DNA of 64,000 nt from CAYQQQ01 sp964420125. Its GTDB lineage: Bacteria > Actinomycetota > Acidimicrobiia > Acidimicrobiales > Microtrichaceae. This document shows, piece by piece, positions 42,892-52,760 of this stretch. The translations under genes and the position numbers were made by a program. The notes below the pieces were generated by a model. The model did not search any database. It was given only the letters and a program-made list of their open reading frames with translations, and had not been told where the DNA came from. The DNA lies in contig CAYQQQ010000003.1 of assembly GCA_964420125.1 (NCBI GenBank), positions 1 through 64,000 on the forward strand, given 5' to 3'. Every line of letters begins with the position of its first letter. Positions within the stretch are counted from its first letter, which is position 1.

Positions 42892-43335
42892 TCAGCCGCC
42901 CGCGACCTCCAGCGCATCGAGCGCGTCGATGAGCAGGTCAGCGGGGATGCGGCCGCTGGCGACGACCTCCGCGCCGACGCGACGGGCTGCGGCGACGAAG
43001 GGAGCTGCCCAGGCGTTCTCGAACACCAGCACCACGGCGATCCTCCCGGGCTCGAGCACCGCGGCGGCCTCGGCGAGGTCGTCATCGCCGAGCAGCCCCG
43101 AGGACGCGCCGGCGAACACGGTCAACCCGCCGAGATCGTCCTGGGAGAGGTCGGTGAGGTCGATCCCGGAGAACGTGCCGTCGTCGTGCTTCTGGATGAC
43201 GGTGAGGTCGTACACCCTGATCAGGCCCCGGTCGACGAGGTCCAGCAGCGCAGCGGCGATGCTGCCGTCGGCGCGGTCGGTGTCCAACTCCAGCACCAGG
43301 TAGTCGACCGGACCCTGGACGTCGTTCTCGGTCAT
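42892..43335 (-). CDS. DUF6325-family protein
   Basis: 147 residues matching the DUF6325 pattern: GPVDYLVLELDTDRADG, ALLDLVDRGLIRVYDLTVI, HDDGTF, then a second half (GLLGDDDLAEAAAVLEPG, AVVLVFENAWAAPF) that repeats the first-half fold. It is a small soluble protein whose biochemical role is unknown. Co-transcription with the SHOCT gene downstream is likely (50-base gap). Convergent with nothing; the tldE gene begins upstream on the other strand. Confidence 0.75.
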   Translation of the reverse strand: MTENDVQGPVDYLVLELDTDRADGSIAAALLDLVDRGLIRVYDLTVIQKHDDGTFSGIDLTDLSQDDLGGLTVFAGASSGLLGDDDLAEAAAVLEPGRIAVVLVFENAWAAPFVAAARRVGAEVVASGRIPADLLIDALDALEVAGG

Positions 43336-43524
43336 GGGGATCCCCTCGTTCGATCGGCACCACGGTGCCGGGCTCTGGCGGACGTTCGTGATGCAGCCGC
43401 TCGGTCGTCATCGTAGGTCCTCGGCACGAAGGGAGCGCGTCGGGTCGTGGCCTTCCGACCGGCCACCGCTGCGATGGTGCCGGGGGACCGGATGAGGCCC
43501 GCGGCTGTGGGATGCTGATCGGCG

Positions 43525-44874
43525 ATGACACCGGAGGAGGCCCTCGCCGTCGCCGAGCGGGTCCTGGAGCGAGCCGTTCCCGGCGAGCAGCTCGAAGCCG
43601 TCGTGACCTGGGCGCGCAGCACCGAGGTGCGCGCGCATGAGGGCGAGGTGGAGCACTTCGTGGCTGCCGAGGAGGTGGGCGTCGGTGTACGGGTCCTCCT
43701 GGAGGGACGCACCGGCATCTCCTGGGCAGGGGTGCTCGACGACGCCGACCTGGGGCGGTGCGTGTCGGAGGCCCGGGACAACGCCCGCTTCGGACACTCC
43801 GATCCCCAGGCGGGGCTGGCCGAGCCCGACGGCGTCGCGGTGTGCGAGCTCGATCTGGTCGATCCGTCGCTGGCGGAGGTGAGCGCAGCCGACAAGACGG
43901 CGCTGGCCCTGGAGCTGGACCGGCGGGTGCGAGCCTCGGATCCTCGGATCGTCGGTCACGAGGGAGCCGACTACAGCGACGTGCACGCCCTGGCCGCCAT
44001 CGCCTCCACCACCGGCATCCGGGTGGCCGACGAGGAGACCTCGACCTACCTCGGGATCTGGGCGCTGGCCTCCGACGGTGACGACACCACCACGGGGTTC
44101 GGGATGGGCACCGGCAGGGGCGTCGCCGAGCTCGACCTCGACGCCGTGGTCGAGGAGGCCGCTCTGCGCAGCACGGCCATGTTGGGTGCGCGCAAGGCGC
44201 CGACGTCCCGTCTGACGGTGATGCTCGACCCCTACGTCACCTCCCAGCTGCTGGCCGTCGTGGCGGAGCTGCTCAACGGGGAGGAGGTCCTGCGGGGCCG
44301 GTCGCCCTTCGCCGAACGGCTCGGGACGCAGGTCGCCGCTGCCCAGCTCACCCTCTACGACGATCCGCTCGACCGGGCGGCTCCGACCGCAACCGCCATC
44401 GACGGGGAGGGCATCGCCTGCCGCCGCGTGCCGCTCATCGAGGCGGGCGAGCTCGTCGGGTACCTCCACAACGCCTACACCGCACGCTGCCTCGGCACCC
44501 TCACCACCGGGTCGGCGTCGCGCTCCAGCCATCGCAGCGCTCCCTCCGTCGGACCCAAGGTCGTGACACCGGCACCGGGTTCGCTCACGCCGGAGGCGAT
44601 GCGCGTCGAGCTGGGCGAGGGCTTCCTGGTCACCGAGCTGTCGGGGCTGCACTCGGGGGTGAACCCGACCTCGGGCGACCTGTCGGTGGGTGCCGAGGGT
44701 CGGATGGTGCGTGGCGGCGAGCTCGCCGAGGCGGTGCGGGAGGTCATCATCGGCTCGACGCTGCAGCGCATGCTCTCCGAGGTGGTGGCCGTCGGCGACG
44801 ATCTCCGCCACTTCCCCTGGGAGGCGGCGGGTGTCAGCCTCGCCGTCGCCGAGGTCACGCTGTCGGGGACCTGA
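43525..44874 (+). CDS. TldE/PmbA-type protein (first of two)
   Basis: 449 residues: the N-terminal TldD/TldE domain (residues about 1-220) and C-terminal TldE-type beta region, with FLVTELSGLHSGVNPTSGDLSVGAEG near the end and no H-E-x3-H zinc site. TldE is the non-metal partner of TldD. TldE1 and the next gene are separated by only 17 bases with AGGAGG between them, so they are co-translated. The distance to tldD (2 kb, with three opposite-strand genes between) is unusual, since the pair is commonly adjacent. Its substrate is unknown. Confidence 0.88.
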   Translation: MTPEEALAVAERVLERAVPGEQLEAVVTWARSTEVRAHEGEVEHFVAAEEVGVGVRVLLEGRTGISWAGVLDDADLGRCVSEARDNARFGHSDPQAGLAEPDGVAVCELDLVDPSLAEVSAADKTALALELDRRVRASDPRIVGHEGADYSDVHALAAIASTTGIRVADEETSTYLGIWALASDGDDTTTGFGMGTGRGVAELDLDAVVEEAALRSTAMLGARKAPTSRLTVMLDPYVTSQLLAVVAELLNGEEVLRGRSPFAERLGTQVAAAQLTLYDDPLDRAAPTATAIDGEGIACRRVPLIEAGELVGYLHNAYTARCLGTLTTGSASRSSHRSAPSVGPKVVTPAPGSLTPEAMRVELGEGFLVTELSGLHSGVNPTSGDLSVGAEGRMVRGGELAEAVREVIIGSTLQRMLSEVVAVGDDLRHFPWEAAGVSLAVAEVTLSGT

Positions 44875-44891
44875 CGCCAGGAGGACCTGTG

Positions 44892-46283
44892 ATGCCAGCC
44901 GCAAGAGAGATCGACCCACGTGCGGCCGCTGCGGTCGGGGAGCACGAGGAGCTCAAGTGCATGGGAGACCGCCTCGTCGCCGAGGCTCGACCGGGTGAGC
45001 GGATCGAGGTGACCCTGAGCCGCGGCGCGTCCACGATCGTGCGCGTGCACGACGCCGAGGTGGAGAGCCTGACCTCGGCAGGTTCGGCGGGTGCGGGGAT
45101 CCGCGTGATCCGCGAGGGGCGGTTGGGGTTCGCCCACTGCGGCAGCCTCGATCCCGACGTGTTGGCCGACACCCTGGCCGAGGCACGCGACAACACCCGC
45201 TTCGCCGAGCCGGACGAGCACCAGGCGATCGCCGATCCCGACGGGGTCGAGATCGTCCCGCAGCAGATGTGGCACGACGAGGTGATCGCCCTCCCGGTCG
45301 ACGACAAGGTCGCCCTGGCTCTCGAGCTGGAACGCCTGGTGACCGGTCGTGATCCCCGTGTGGGCAGCGCCCGGGTGACCACCTACGGGGACGGATGGGG
45401 GCAGAACGCCCTCGTGTCGACCGCCGGCATCCGGGTGGGCTCGGAGGCGACGAGCTGCTCGGTCGGGACCCAGCCGTTGGCCCGCGACGGAGACGAGACC
45501 CAGATCGGCTGGGGTTCCGACGCGGCGCGGGTCCCCGGGGGCCTGGACCTCGAGCGGGTGGCGGGCGAAGCGGTGGAGCGGGCCACGAAGCTGCTCGGTG
45601 CCCGGAAGCCGGTCTCGGCTCGGATGCCGATCGTGCTGGAGCCCCGGCTCGCCCTCACCCTGATGGGCATCGTGGCGGGCATGCTGTCCGCCGAATCCGT
45701 CCAGAAGGGCCGCTCGCCCTTCGCGGACCGACTCGGGGACCAGATCGCCTCGCCGCTGGTCAACCTGGTCGACGATCCCACCAGGTCGGCCTCGCTGGCC
45801 GCGGAGGAGCACGACGGAGAGGGCCTGGCCTGTCGAGCGAACCCGCTGCTGACCGCCGGCGTGCTGCAGCGGTTCCTCTTCGACGCCACCACCGCCCGCC
45901 GTGGGGCCACGACGTCGAGCGCCTCGGCGGTGCGCTCGGCACGGGGTCTACCGACCCCGGGGCCGCAGCTGCTGGTGCTGGAGCCCGGCACGACCTCGAC
46001 CGAGCAGCTGCGCCGCGACCTGCCGCTGGCGCTGGCTGTGGAGTCGTTCTCGGGGTTGCACTCGGGGGTGAACCCGGTCTCCGGCGACTTCTCCGTGGGC
46101 GCCGAGGGCGTCATGATCCGCGGCGGCGAGCTCGCGGAGCCCGTTCGTGAGCTGACCCTCGCCTCCACGTTGCAGCGACTCCTGCTGGGAGTGGTGGCGA
46201 TCGGCGACGACTTCGAGTGGCTGCCGTCGGGCAACGGTGCGGCGACGACGTGCGTCGAGGACGTCTCGGTGTCGGGCGCCTGA
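44892..46283 (+). CDS. TldE/PmbA-type protein (second of two)
   Basis: 463 residues, alike to the first TldE: GAGIRVIREGRLGFAHC near the N-terminus and SFSGLHSGVNPVSGDFSVGAEGVMIRGGELAEPV near the C-terminus. Like it, no zinc motif. An N-terminal extension (MPAAREIDPRAAAA) precedes the domain. AGGAGG at 44879-44884 serves ATG 44892; GTG 44889 is also possible. Two TldE proteins with one TldD suggest either two alternative heterodimers or specialised substrates. Neighbouring genes give no hint of a peptide product. Confidence 0.88.
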   Translation: MPAAREIDPRAAAAVGEHEELKCMGDRLVAEARPGERIEVTLSRGASTIVRVHDAEVESLTSAGSAGAGIRVIREGRLGFAHCGSLDPDVLADTLAEARDNTRFAEPDEHQAIADPDGVEIVPQQMWHDEVIALPVDDKVALALELERLVTGRDPRVGSARVTTYGDGWGQNALVSTAGIRVGSEATSCSVGTQPLARDGDETQIGWGSDAARVPGGLDLERVAGEAVERATKLLGARKPVSARMPIVLEPRLALTLMGIVAGMLSAESVQKGRSPFADRLGDQIASPLVNLVDDPTRSASLAAEEHDGEGLACRANPLLTAGVLQRFLFDATTARRGATTSSASAVRSARGLPTPGPQLLVLEPGTTSTEQLRRDLPLALAVESFSGLHSGVNPVSGDFSVGAEGVMIRGGELAEPVRELTLASTLQRLLLGVVAIGDDFEWLPSGNGAATTCVEDVSVSGA

Positions 46284-46315
46284 GCGCCGGGAGCCTCCGG
46301 AGCGCCTGGAGCCCC

Positions 46316-47026
46316 TCAGCCGTCGGCGGCGGACACCACGACGGCCAGCGGCCCCCCCAGCGCGGCACCCGCCACCGCCGCGACATCTCTGCGGGGGACC
46401 GCCACGCCCATCGCAGCCAGCCCGCTCTCCTGGGGCTCGGGAGCCGAGAGCACCACCGCGTCGTGGCTGACCGTGCGCGCCGGCTCCGCGCTGCCGTCCC
46501 GTCCGACGGGGGCCAGCGCGGCGGCGAGCAGCTGGACGTGGTCGCCCGGCTCGATCCGGGGAGCGGGGGTCTGCACGGCGACCGCCACCGCGGAGTGGCC
46601 GTCCGGAACAGCTGCTGCGACGTTCGACCGACCGCTCACCCTCGCCCCGGTGACGACCTCGCCCCGCTCCAGCGGGGTGGTCGCCCGGCGTCGCGACGGG
46701 CGTGCGCTCAGCGCACCGTCCGGGAGGTGGGTGAGCGGACGGTCCTGCAACTCGGTGTTGTGCTCGTCGATCGCTGCGCCGAGGGGCACGTCGCGTGTGG
46801 TCACGAGCACCTGGTGGGTCGGTTCCCAGCGGCGGCGCAACGCCGCTGCGGCCGCGAGCTGCTGGTGTGCCGACCCGACCACGGCGACGACGACGGCGAG
46901 GGCGGCGACGCGAGCGAGCAGAGCCCGGCGCACGGTCGCGGAGCGGCGCAGGCCCCACCAGGTGCGCCGCATCGACGCGGAGAGGACGGCCGCGAACCGG
47001 CTGATGGTGCTTCGGTCGGCGTGCAC
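46316..47026 (-). CDS. SAF-domain protein (CpaB/RcpC-like)
   Basis: 236 residues: an N-terminal membrane helix (RALLARVAALAVVVAVVGSA, about residues 35-54) and a SAF domain (VLVTTRDVPLGAAIDEHNTEL), like the CpaB/RcpC subunit of Flp-type pili. The second half is Ala/Val-rich. GGAGGAG lies five bases ahead of GTG 47026. It should be tethered to the membrane and sit outside. It is downstream of map on the same strand. No tad pilus cluster is here, but a prepilin peptidase lies at 63.1 kb. Confidence 0.7.
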   Translation of the reverse strand: MHADRSTISRFAAVLSASMRRTWWGLRRSATVRRALLARVAALAVVVAVVGSAHQQLAAAAALRRRWEPTHQVLVTTRDVPLGAAIDEHNTELQDRPLTHLPDGALSARPSRRRATTPLERGEVVTGARVSGRSNVAAAVPDGHSAVAVAVQTPAPRIEPGDHVQLLAAALAPVGRDGSAEPARTVSHDAVVLSAPEPQESGLAAMGVAVPRRDVAAVAGAALGGPLAVVVSAADG

Positions 47027-47102
47027 GGCGTCTCCTCCGAGGCCCTCGGGTGGGGTCGCTCGACAGGGGGAGGCTGTGGGCTCGGTGGTACCAGGTGGCG
47101 GC

Positions 47103-48068
47103 TCAGCCAGGAGGAGGCGGATCGGTGCTCGCCGCACCCACTGCGAGCACGGTGGCCTCCGCAGGAGGACCCTCTCCGGGAAGTGTGAGGACCTCGTGGC
47201 CGTCGGCGGTGACGAGGATCGTGTGCTCGAACTGCGCGGATCGCTGACCGTCGCGGGAGGTGACGGTCCAGCCGTCGTCCCAGGTGCCGGCGAGCTGGTG
47301 GGAGCCCACGTTGATCATCGGCTCGATGGTGAAGGTCATGCCCTCGACGAGCACGGTGTCGTTGCGGGGGTCGAAGTAGTGGGGGATCTGCAGGCTCGTG
47401 TGGAACTGGTCCCCGATGCCGTGGCCGATGAACTCTCGCACGACGCTGAAGCCCTCCGGATGGGCGACGCCTTCGATGGCACGGCCGATGTCGTAGATGC
47501 GCGCGCCGGGGTGCACGACCGAGATGCCGGCGTGCATGGCGTCCCGGGCGGCGCCGATGAGGCGGATCGACGTCTCGTCGACGGCGCCGACGGGGAAGGT
47601 GGCGGAGGTGTCGCCGTGGACGCCCTCGATGAAGGCGGTGACGTCGATGTTGACGATGTCGCCGTCCTGCAGCGCTCGGGAGTCCGGGATGCCGTGGCAG
47701 ATGACCTCGTTGACCGAGCTGCACAGGGACTTCGGGTAGCCCCGGTAGTTGAGGGTGGATGGATAGGCGCCGGCGGCCACCATGGCCTCGTGGCCGATGC
47801 GGTCGAGCTCGTCGGTGGTGATCCCCGGCGCGATGTGCCGGCCGACGGTGACGAGCGCCTCTGCGGCGACACGGCACGCCACCCGCATGGCGTGGATCTC
47901 GGCGTCGGTGCGAACGGCCCTGCTCGCCCGCTGCGCCGGCTGGCCGGTGGCGGCGTAGTCGGGCCGGGGGATCCCGGCGGGCACCGTGCGCCAGGGGCTC
48001 AGCAGCCCAGCACGCACCGGCGGGGACGGCGGCGGCGGGAGCTTGGGGCGACGTCTGCGCTTGGCCAT
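47103..48068 (-). CDS. map: Type I methionine aminopeptidase with Pro-rich N-terminus
   Basis: 321 residues. The first 45 have a basic, Pro-rich leader (RRRRPKLPPPPSPP) typical of the MapB form in actinobacteria, which docks on the ribosome. The metal ligands are the Asp pair (NIDVTAFIEGVHGDTSAT), His (GHGIGDQFH), and the two Glu (TIEPM and QFEHT). It removes N-terminal Met from nascent chains. The C-terminal 30 residues are an extra Pro-rich tail. The upstream gene is fmdB on the same strand. Confidence 0.92.
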   Translation of the reverse strand: MAKRRRRPKLPPPPSPPVRAGLLSPWRTVPAGIPRPDYAATGQPAQRASRAVRTDAEIHAMRVACRVAAEALVTVGRHIAPGITTDELDRIGHEAMVAAGAYPSTLNYRGYPKSLCSSVNEVICHGIPDSRALQDGDIVNIDVTAFIEGVHGDTSATFPVGAVDETSIRLIGAARDAMHAGISVVHPGARIYDIGRAIEGVAHPEGFSVVREFIGHGIGDQFHTSLQIPHYFDPRNDTVLVEGMTFTIEPMINVGSHQLAGTWDDGWTVTSRDGQRSAQFEHTILVTADGHEVLTLPGEGPPAEATVLAVGAASTDPPPPG

Positions 48069-48152
48069 GACCGTCTCAGCGTAGGTCAGCGCCCGCCGGT
48101 ATCGGCCGTCGCGGACCGGGTGGCGCGACCCGCCCGTCGGACCTGGCGGTCC

Positions 48153-48521
48153 TCAACCCTCGCCGGTGCTGCTCGAGGTGGAGCCCTTGGAGCCGGAGCC
48201 GCCCGAGGAGTTGCTGGCGGACGAGCTGCTCGCGGAGGACGTCGAGTCCGAGGAGCTCCCGCCGTCGGCGGTCGAGGTGCCACCGCTCTCGGCGCCCTTC
48301 GAGGACGAGGTATCCGCGCTGCGCTTGGCGCCACCGTTGGACGAGGAACGGGCGTCGTTCTTGTAGAAGCCCGAGCCCTTGAAGGAGATGCCCACGGGGG
48401 AGAACACCTTGCGCAGCTCGCCCCCGCAGCTCGGGCAGGTGGTCAGCGCGTCATCGGTGATCGACTGCTGGACCTCGAGCTCGTGGTCGCACGAGCGGCA
48501 CCGGTAGTCGTAGAGGGGCAT
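48153..48521 (-). CDS. FmdB-family zinc-ribbon protein with Ser-rich tail
   Basis: 122 residues. The first 60 are a zinc ribbon (MPLYDYRCRSCDHELE, C-x2-C, and TTCPSCGGEL, C-x2-C) followed by GISFKGSGFYKND, the FmdB signature. The remaining 65 residues are a Ser/Gly/Thr-rich tail. The family is called regulatory but its target is unclear. A CIRCE operator lies 62 bases upstream on this strand. In actinobacteria fmdB commonly lies close to galU, as here, and the neighbours are divergent. Confidence 0.85.
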   Translation of the reverse strand: MPLYDYRCRSCDHELEVQQSITDDALTTCPSCGGELRKVFSPVGISFKGSGFYKNDARSSSNGGAKRSADTSSSKGAESGGTSTADGGSSSDSTSSASSSSASNSSGGSGSKGSTSSSTGEG

Positions 48522-48582
48522 CAGGGTCTCCGTGGGTGTGGGTCAGCGGGGATCGACCGGCATCCCGGCCTGCGGTCGGGTT

Positions 48583-48615
48583 CTGGCACTCTCGGGTGTT
48601 GAGTGCTAATCGTAC
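48583..48615 (-). promoter_or_regulatory. CIRCE (HrcA) operator with adjoining -10 box
   Basis: CTGGCACTC-N9-GAGTGCTAA (48583-48609) matches the CIRCE consensus TTAGCACTC-N9-GAGTGCTAA at 16 of 18 arm positions, and the 9-base spacer is exact. On the minus strand TACGAT (48610-48615) sits directly upstream, placing the site over the start of transcription toward fmdB, as in groE operons. HrcA would repress it until heat stress. Confidence 0.75.
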
Positions 48616-48772
48616 CGCCTCCCGCATCGGCACCACCAAGCGGTGGGCGGGTCCGATCGAGACCATCTCCGGGGTGCTGCACAGGGATCCGATGGGTACG
48701 CTCGTCGAGGCGGCCACCGGCGGAGGCCGCACCGGCGCTGCTGCGCCCCCATCATCGAGGAGGACCCGGAAC

Positions 48773-49654
48773 ATGCGACGTGTCAGCAAGGCGGTGATCC
48801 CCGCAGCGGGGCTCGGCACGCGGTTCCTGCCGGCCACGAAGGCGCAGCCGAAGGAGATGCTGCCCGTCGTCGACCGACCGGCGATCCAGTACGTGGTCGA
48901 GGAGGCGGTGCAGGCGGGTCTCGACGACATCCTGATCATCACCGGCCGGAGCAAGCGCAGCCTCGAGGACCACTTCGACCGCAACTTCGAGCTCGAGTAC
49001 CACCTGCGCTCCAAGGGCAAGGACGAGGAGCTCCAGTCGGTGCTGGAGCTGGCCGCTCTGGCGGACATCCACTACGTCCGCCAGGGCGAGCCCATGGGTC
49101 TGGGCCACGCCGTCTCCGTCGCCCGCAAGCACGTCGGCGAGGACCCGTTCGTCGTGATGCTGGGTGACGACATCATGGTCGACGAGGCCAAGGTCCTGCG
49201 CGGGATGGTGGACGCCTACATGGAGACCGGGTGCTCCGTGGTGGCGTTGATGGAGGTTCCACCCGAGGACATCTCCGCCTACGGGTGCGCCGCCACCTCC
49301 ACCGACGAGGGAGTGCTCCGCCCGATCACGGCGATCGTGGAGAAGCCCCCGGCGGAGACCGCCCCGTCGAACCTGGCGGTCATGGGCAGGTACCTGTTCA
49401 CCCCGACGATCTTCGAGATGCTGGAGGACGTCCAGCCTGGGGTGGGCGGGGAGATACAGCTCACCGACGCCATCGCCTTGCTCCTGGAGCACGAGCAGGT
49501 GCTCGGCTACGTGTTCCACGAAGGCCGCTTCGACATCGGCAAGAAGATCGACTACCTCCGAGCGACCGTGGAGCTGGCCCTCACGCGCGACGACCTGCGC
49601 GACGACTTCGTCGAGGTGCTGCGCGAGGTGTTCGAGCGCGAAGCTCTGGGCTGA
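48773..49654 (+). CDS. galU: UTP-glucose-1-phosphate uridylyltransferase
   Basis: A 293-residue GalU/GtaB. The nucleotide-binding block is AVIPAAGLGTRFLPATK, with PKEMLPVVDRPAIQYVVEEAV next. FVVMLGDDIMVD has the metal Asp pair, IVEKP the sugar-binding Lys, and GRYLFTPTIFEML and GGEIQLTDAI follow. It makes UDP-glucose for cell-wall glycans and glycolipids. GAGGAGG (48758-48764) precedes ATG 48773. It is followed by moeA 30 bases later; this galU-moeA pairing is a conserved actinobacterial neighbourhood. Confidence 0.95.
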   Translation: MRRVSKAVIPAAGLGTRFLPATKAQPKEMLPVVDRPAIQYVVEEAVQAGLDDILIITGRSKRSLEDHFDRNFELEYHLRSKGKDEELQSVLELAALADIHYVRQGEPMGLGHAVSVARKHVGEDPFVVMLGDDIMVDEAKVLRGMVDAYMETGCSVVALMEVPPEDISAYGCAATSTDEGVLRPITAIVEKPPAETAPSNLAVMGRYLFTPTIFEMLEDVQPGVGGEIQLTDAIALLLEHEQVLGYVFHEGRFDIGKKIDYLRATVELALTRDDLRDDFVEVLREVFEREALG

Positions 49655-49684
49655 CCCACCGCCCTCCACCACCTCCGAGGAGCC

Positions 49685-50896
49685 ATGCCGCTGATCCCGC
49701 TCTCCGACGCGCAGGCCCACGTCATGGCCGCGCTGCCCCGTCTCGACGTCGTCACCCTGCCGTTGGCGGAGGCGCTGGGTCTGGTGCTGGCCGCACCGGT
49801 GGTCTCCGCCGAGGACGTCCCCTCGTTCGCCAACACGGCGGTGGACGGGTTCGCCGTGCGATCGCCCGATGTGGCCGACCCCCCCGTCGAGCTGCGGGTG
49901 ATCGAGACGATCCCGGCCGGTTCCGCACCCGTGGCCACCGTCGCCTCCGGCGAGGCGTCCCGTATCATGACCGGAGCGCCGATGCCCGCCGGAGCAGACG
50001 CCGTGGTCATGGTCGAACGCACCGAACCCGTCGGCGACGGGGAGGACCGGGTCCGCGTGCTGGAGGCCGTGGTCGCGGGTGCGGGCGTGCGCGGCATCGG
50101 TGAGGACGTGCGGGCCGGCGAGCTGGCGGTGGAGGTCGGGACGGTGGTCGGTCCCGGCCACGTGGGCGTGCTGGCCATGCTCGGCTGCACCGAGGTGGCG
50201 GTGGTGAGGCGTCCACGGGTGGGGGTGATCTCCACCGGCGACGAGCTGGTGGCCGACGGCTCCCCGTTGGCACCCGGGCAGATCCGCGACTCGAACCGTC
50301 CGATGCTGCTCGCGTCGTGTCGCGCGGCGGGGTTCGAAGCCGTCGACCTGGGCCTCGTCCCCGACGACGAGGCTGCCATCGAGCGGGCGTTGCGGAGCGC
50401 TGCGGCGGACTGCGACGCGGTCCTGACCTCCGGCGGGGTGTCGATGGGGGACTTCGACTTCGTCAAGGCCGTGCTCGACCGGATCGCGGAGATGCGCTGG
50501 ATGCAGCTCGCCATCAAGCCGGCGAAGCCGTTCGCGTTCGGGATGCTGGACGACGTGCCGGTGTTCGGCCTCCCCGGCAACCCGGTGTCCTCGCTGGTGA
50601 GCTTCGAGCTCCTCGCCCGCCCAGGCCTGCGGGCGATGGCCGGCCATGGCGAGCCCTTCCGTCGCCGCCTGGCCGCCGTGGCCGGGGAGGACATGCTGCG
50701 CCGCTCGGACGGCAAGGTCCACTTCGTGCGCGTCCGTCTGGAGTCCGGTGACCGCGCCGCCCTGGTGGCCCGTCCCGTCTCGGGTCAGGGCTCCCACCAG
50801 CTGACCGCCTCGGCGGGCGCCGACGCCCTGGCCGTGCTGCCCGACGGCGACGGCGTCCGCGCCGGGGACCCGGTGGAGCTGGTCCCGCTGAGTTGA
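49685..50896 (+). CDS. moeA: MoeA / gephyrin-like molybdopterin molybdotransferase
   Basis: 403 residues with the MoeA domains in order: PLSDAQAHVMAALPRLDVV, SFANTAVDGFAVRS, RIMTGAPMPAGADAVVMVERTE, GVISTGDELV, SGGVSMGDFDFVK (molybdate-side residues) and GLPGNPVSSLVSFELL. It inserts molybdate into molybdopterin. In Corynebacteriales a gephyrin-like MoeA paralogue (Glp) in this same galU locus instead binds FtsZ and the membrane protein GlpR. This gene could be either; nearby moaA and moaC favour real cofactor synthesis, and the SepX/GlpR-like protein favours the divisome role. Confidence 0.9.
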   Translation: MPLIPLSDAQAHVMAALPRLDVVTLPLAEALGLVLAAPVVSAEDVPSFANTAVDGFAVRSPDVADPPVELRVIETIPAGSAPVATVASGEASRIMTGAPMPAGADAVVMVERTEPVGDGEDRVRVLEAVVAGAGVRGIGEDVRAGELAVEVGTVVGPGHVGVLAMLGCTEVAVVRRPRVGVISTGDELVADGSPLAPGQIRDSNRPMLLASCRAAGFEAVDLGLVPDDEAAIERALRSAAADCDAVLTSGGVSMGDFDFVKAVLDRIAEMRWMQLAIKPAKPFAFGMLDDVPVFGLPGNPVSSLVSFELLARPGLRAMAGHGEPFRRRLAAVAGEDMLRRSDGKVHFVRVRLESGDRAALVARPVSGQGSHQLTASAGADALAVLPDGDGVRAGDPVELVPLS

Positions 50897-50968
50897 GTCC
50901 GGTCGTCGCTCGACCCGGCGTCGGGCGCGATGGGGCGAGAGGGTGGTCGCGCCTCTACCATCGGGGGC

Positions 50969-51949
<981 letters not shown>

Positions 51950-52046
51950 CCGCCCGACGGCCACGTCGAACCGGTACCGCTGGGGCCTGGGTCGGCCGCC
52001 CGGGTCCGGTGCCGAGGAGCGCCGTGGAGGTCTAGCATGGTCATCC

Positions 52047-52568
<522 letters not shown>

Positions 52569-52595
52569 CCGTCGGGGTCGAATCCCGGGTGGTCG

Positions 52596-52624
52596 TTGGC
52601 TTCCAGCGGACCGCAGCCTAGAAT
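52596..52624 (+). promoter_or_regulatory. Sigma-70-type promoter ahead of the SepX/GlpR-like gene
   Basis: TTGGCT (52596-52601) and TAGAAT (52619-52624) are separated by exactly 17 bases, a strong match for this genome. Transcription would start near 52631, giving a leader of about 130 bases. Confidence 0.65.
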
Positions 52625-52760
52625 TGCACGCGTGTAGTTCCGTCAGCCGCTTGTAACGGTCGTTGCAGATTCGTTAGCGTTCGGCCCGGATCCGCAATCC
52701 ACCTGCAACAGCCGACCGTGCGAACCACCGCCGGTCCGCTGCTACCGCCCGGGAGGGCGC

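Noticed and set aside
40179..46283. A RiPP gene cluster around tldD/tldE
   Set aside because: No short precursor-like gene, modification enzyme or exporter is present.
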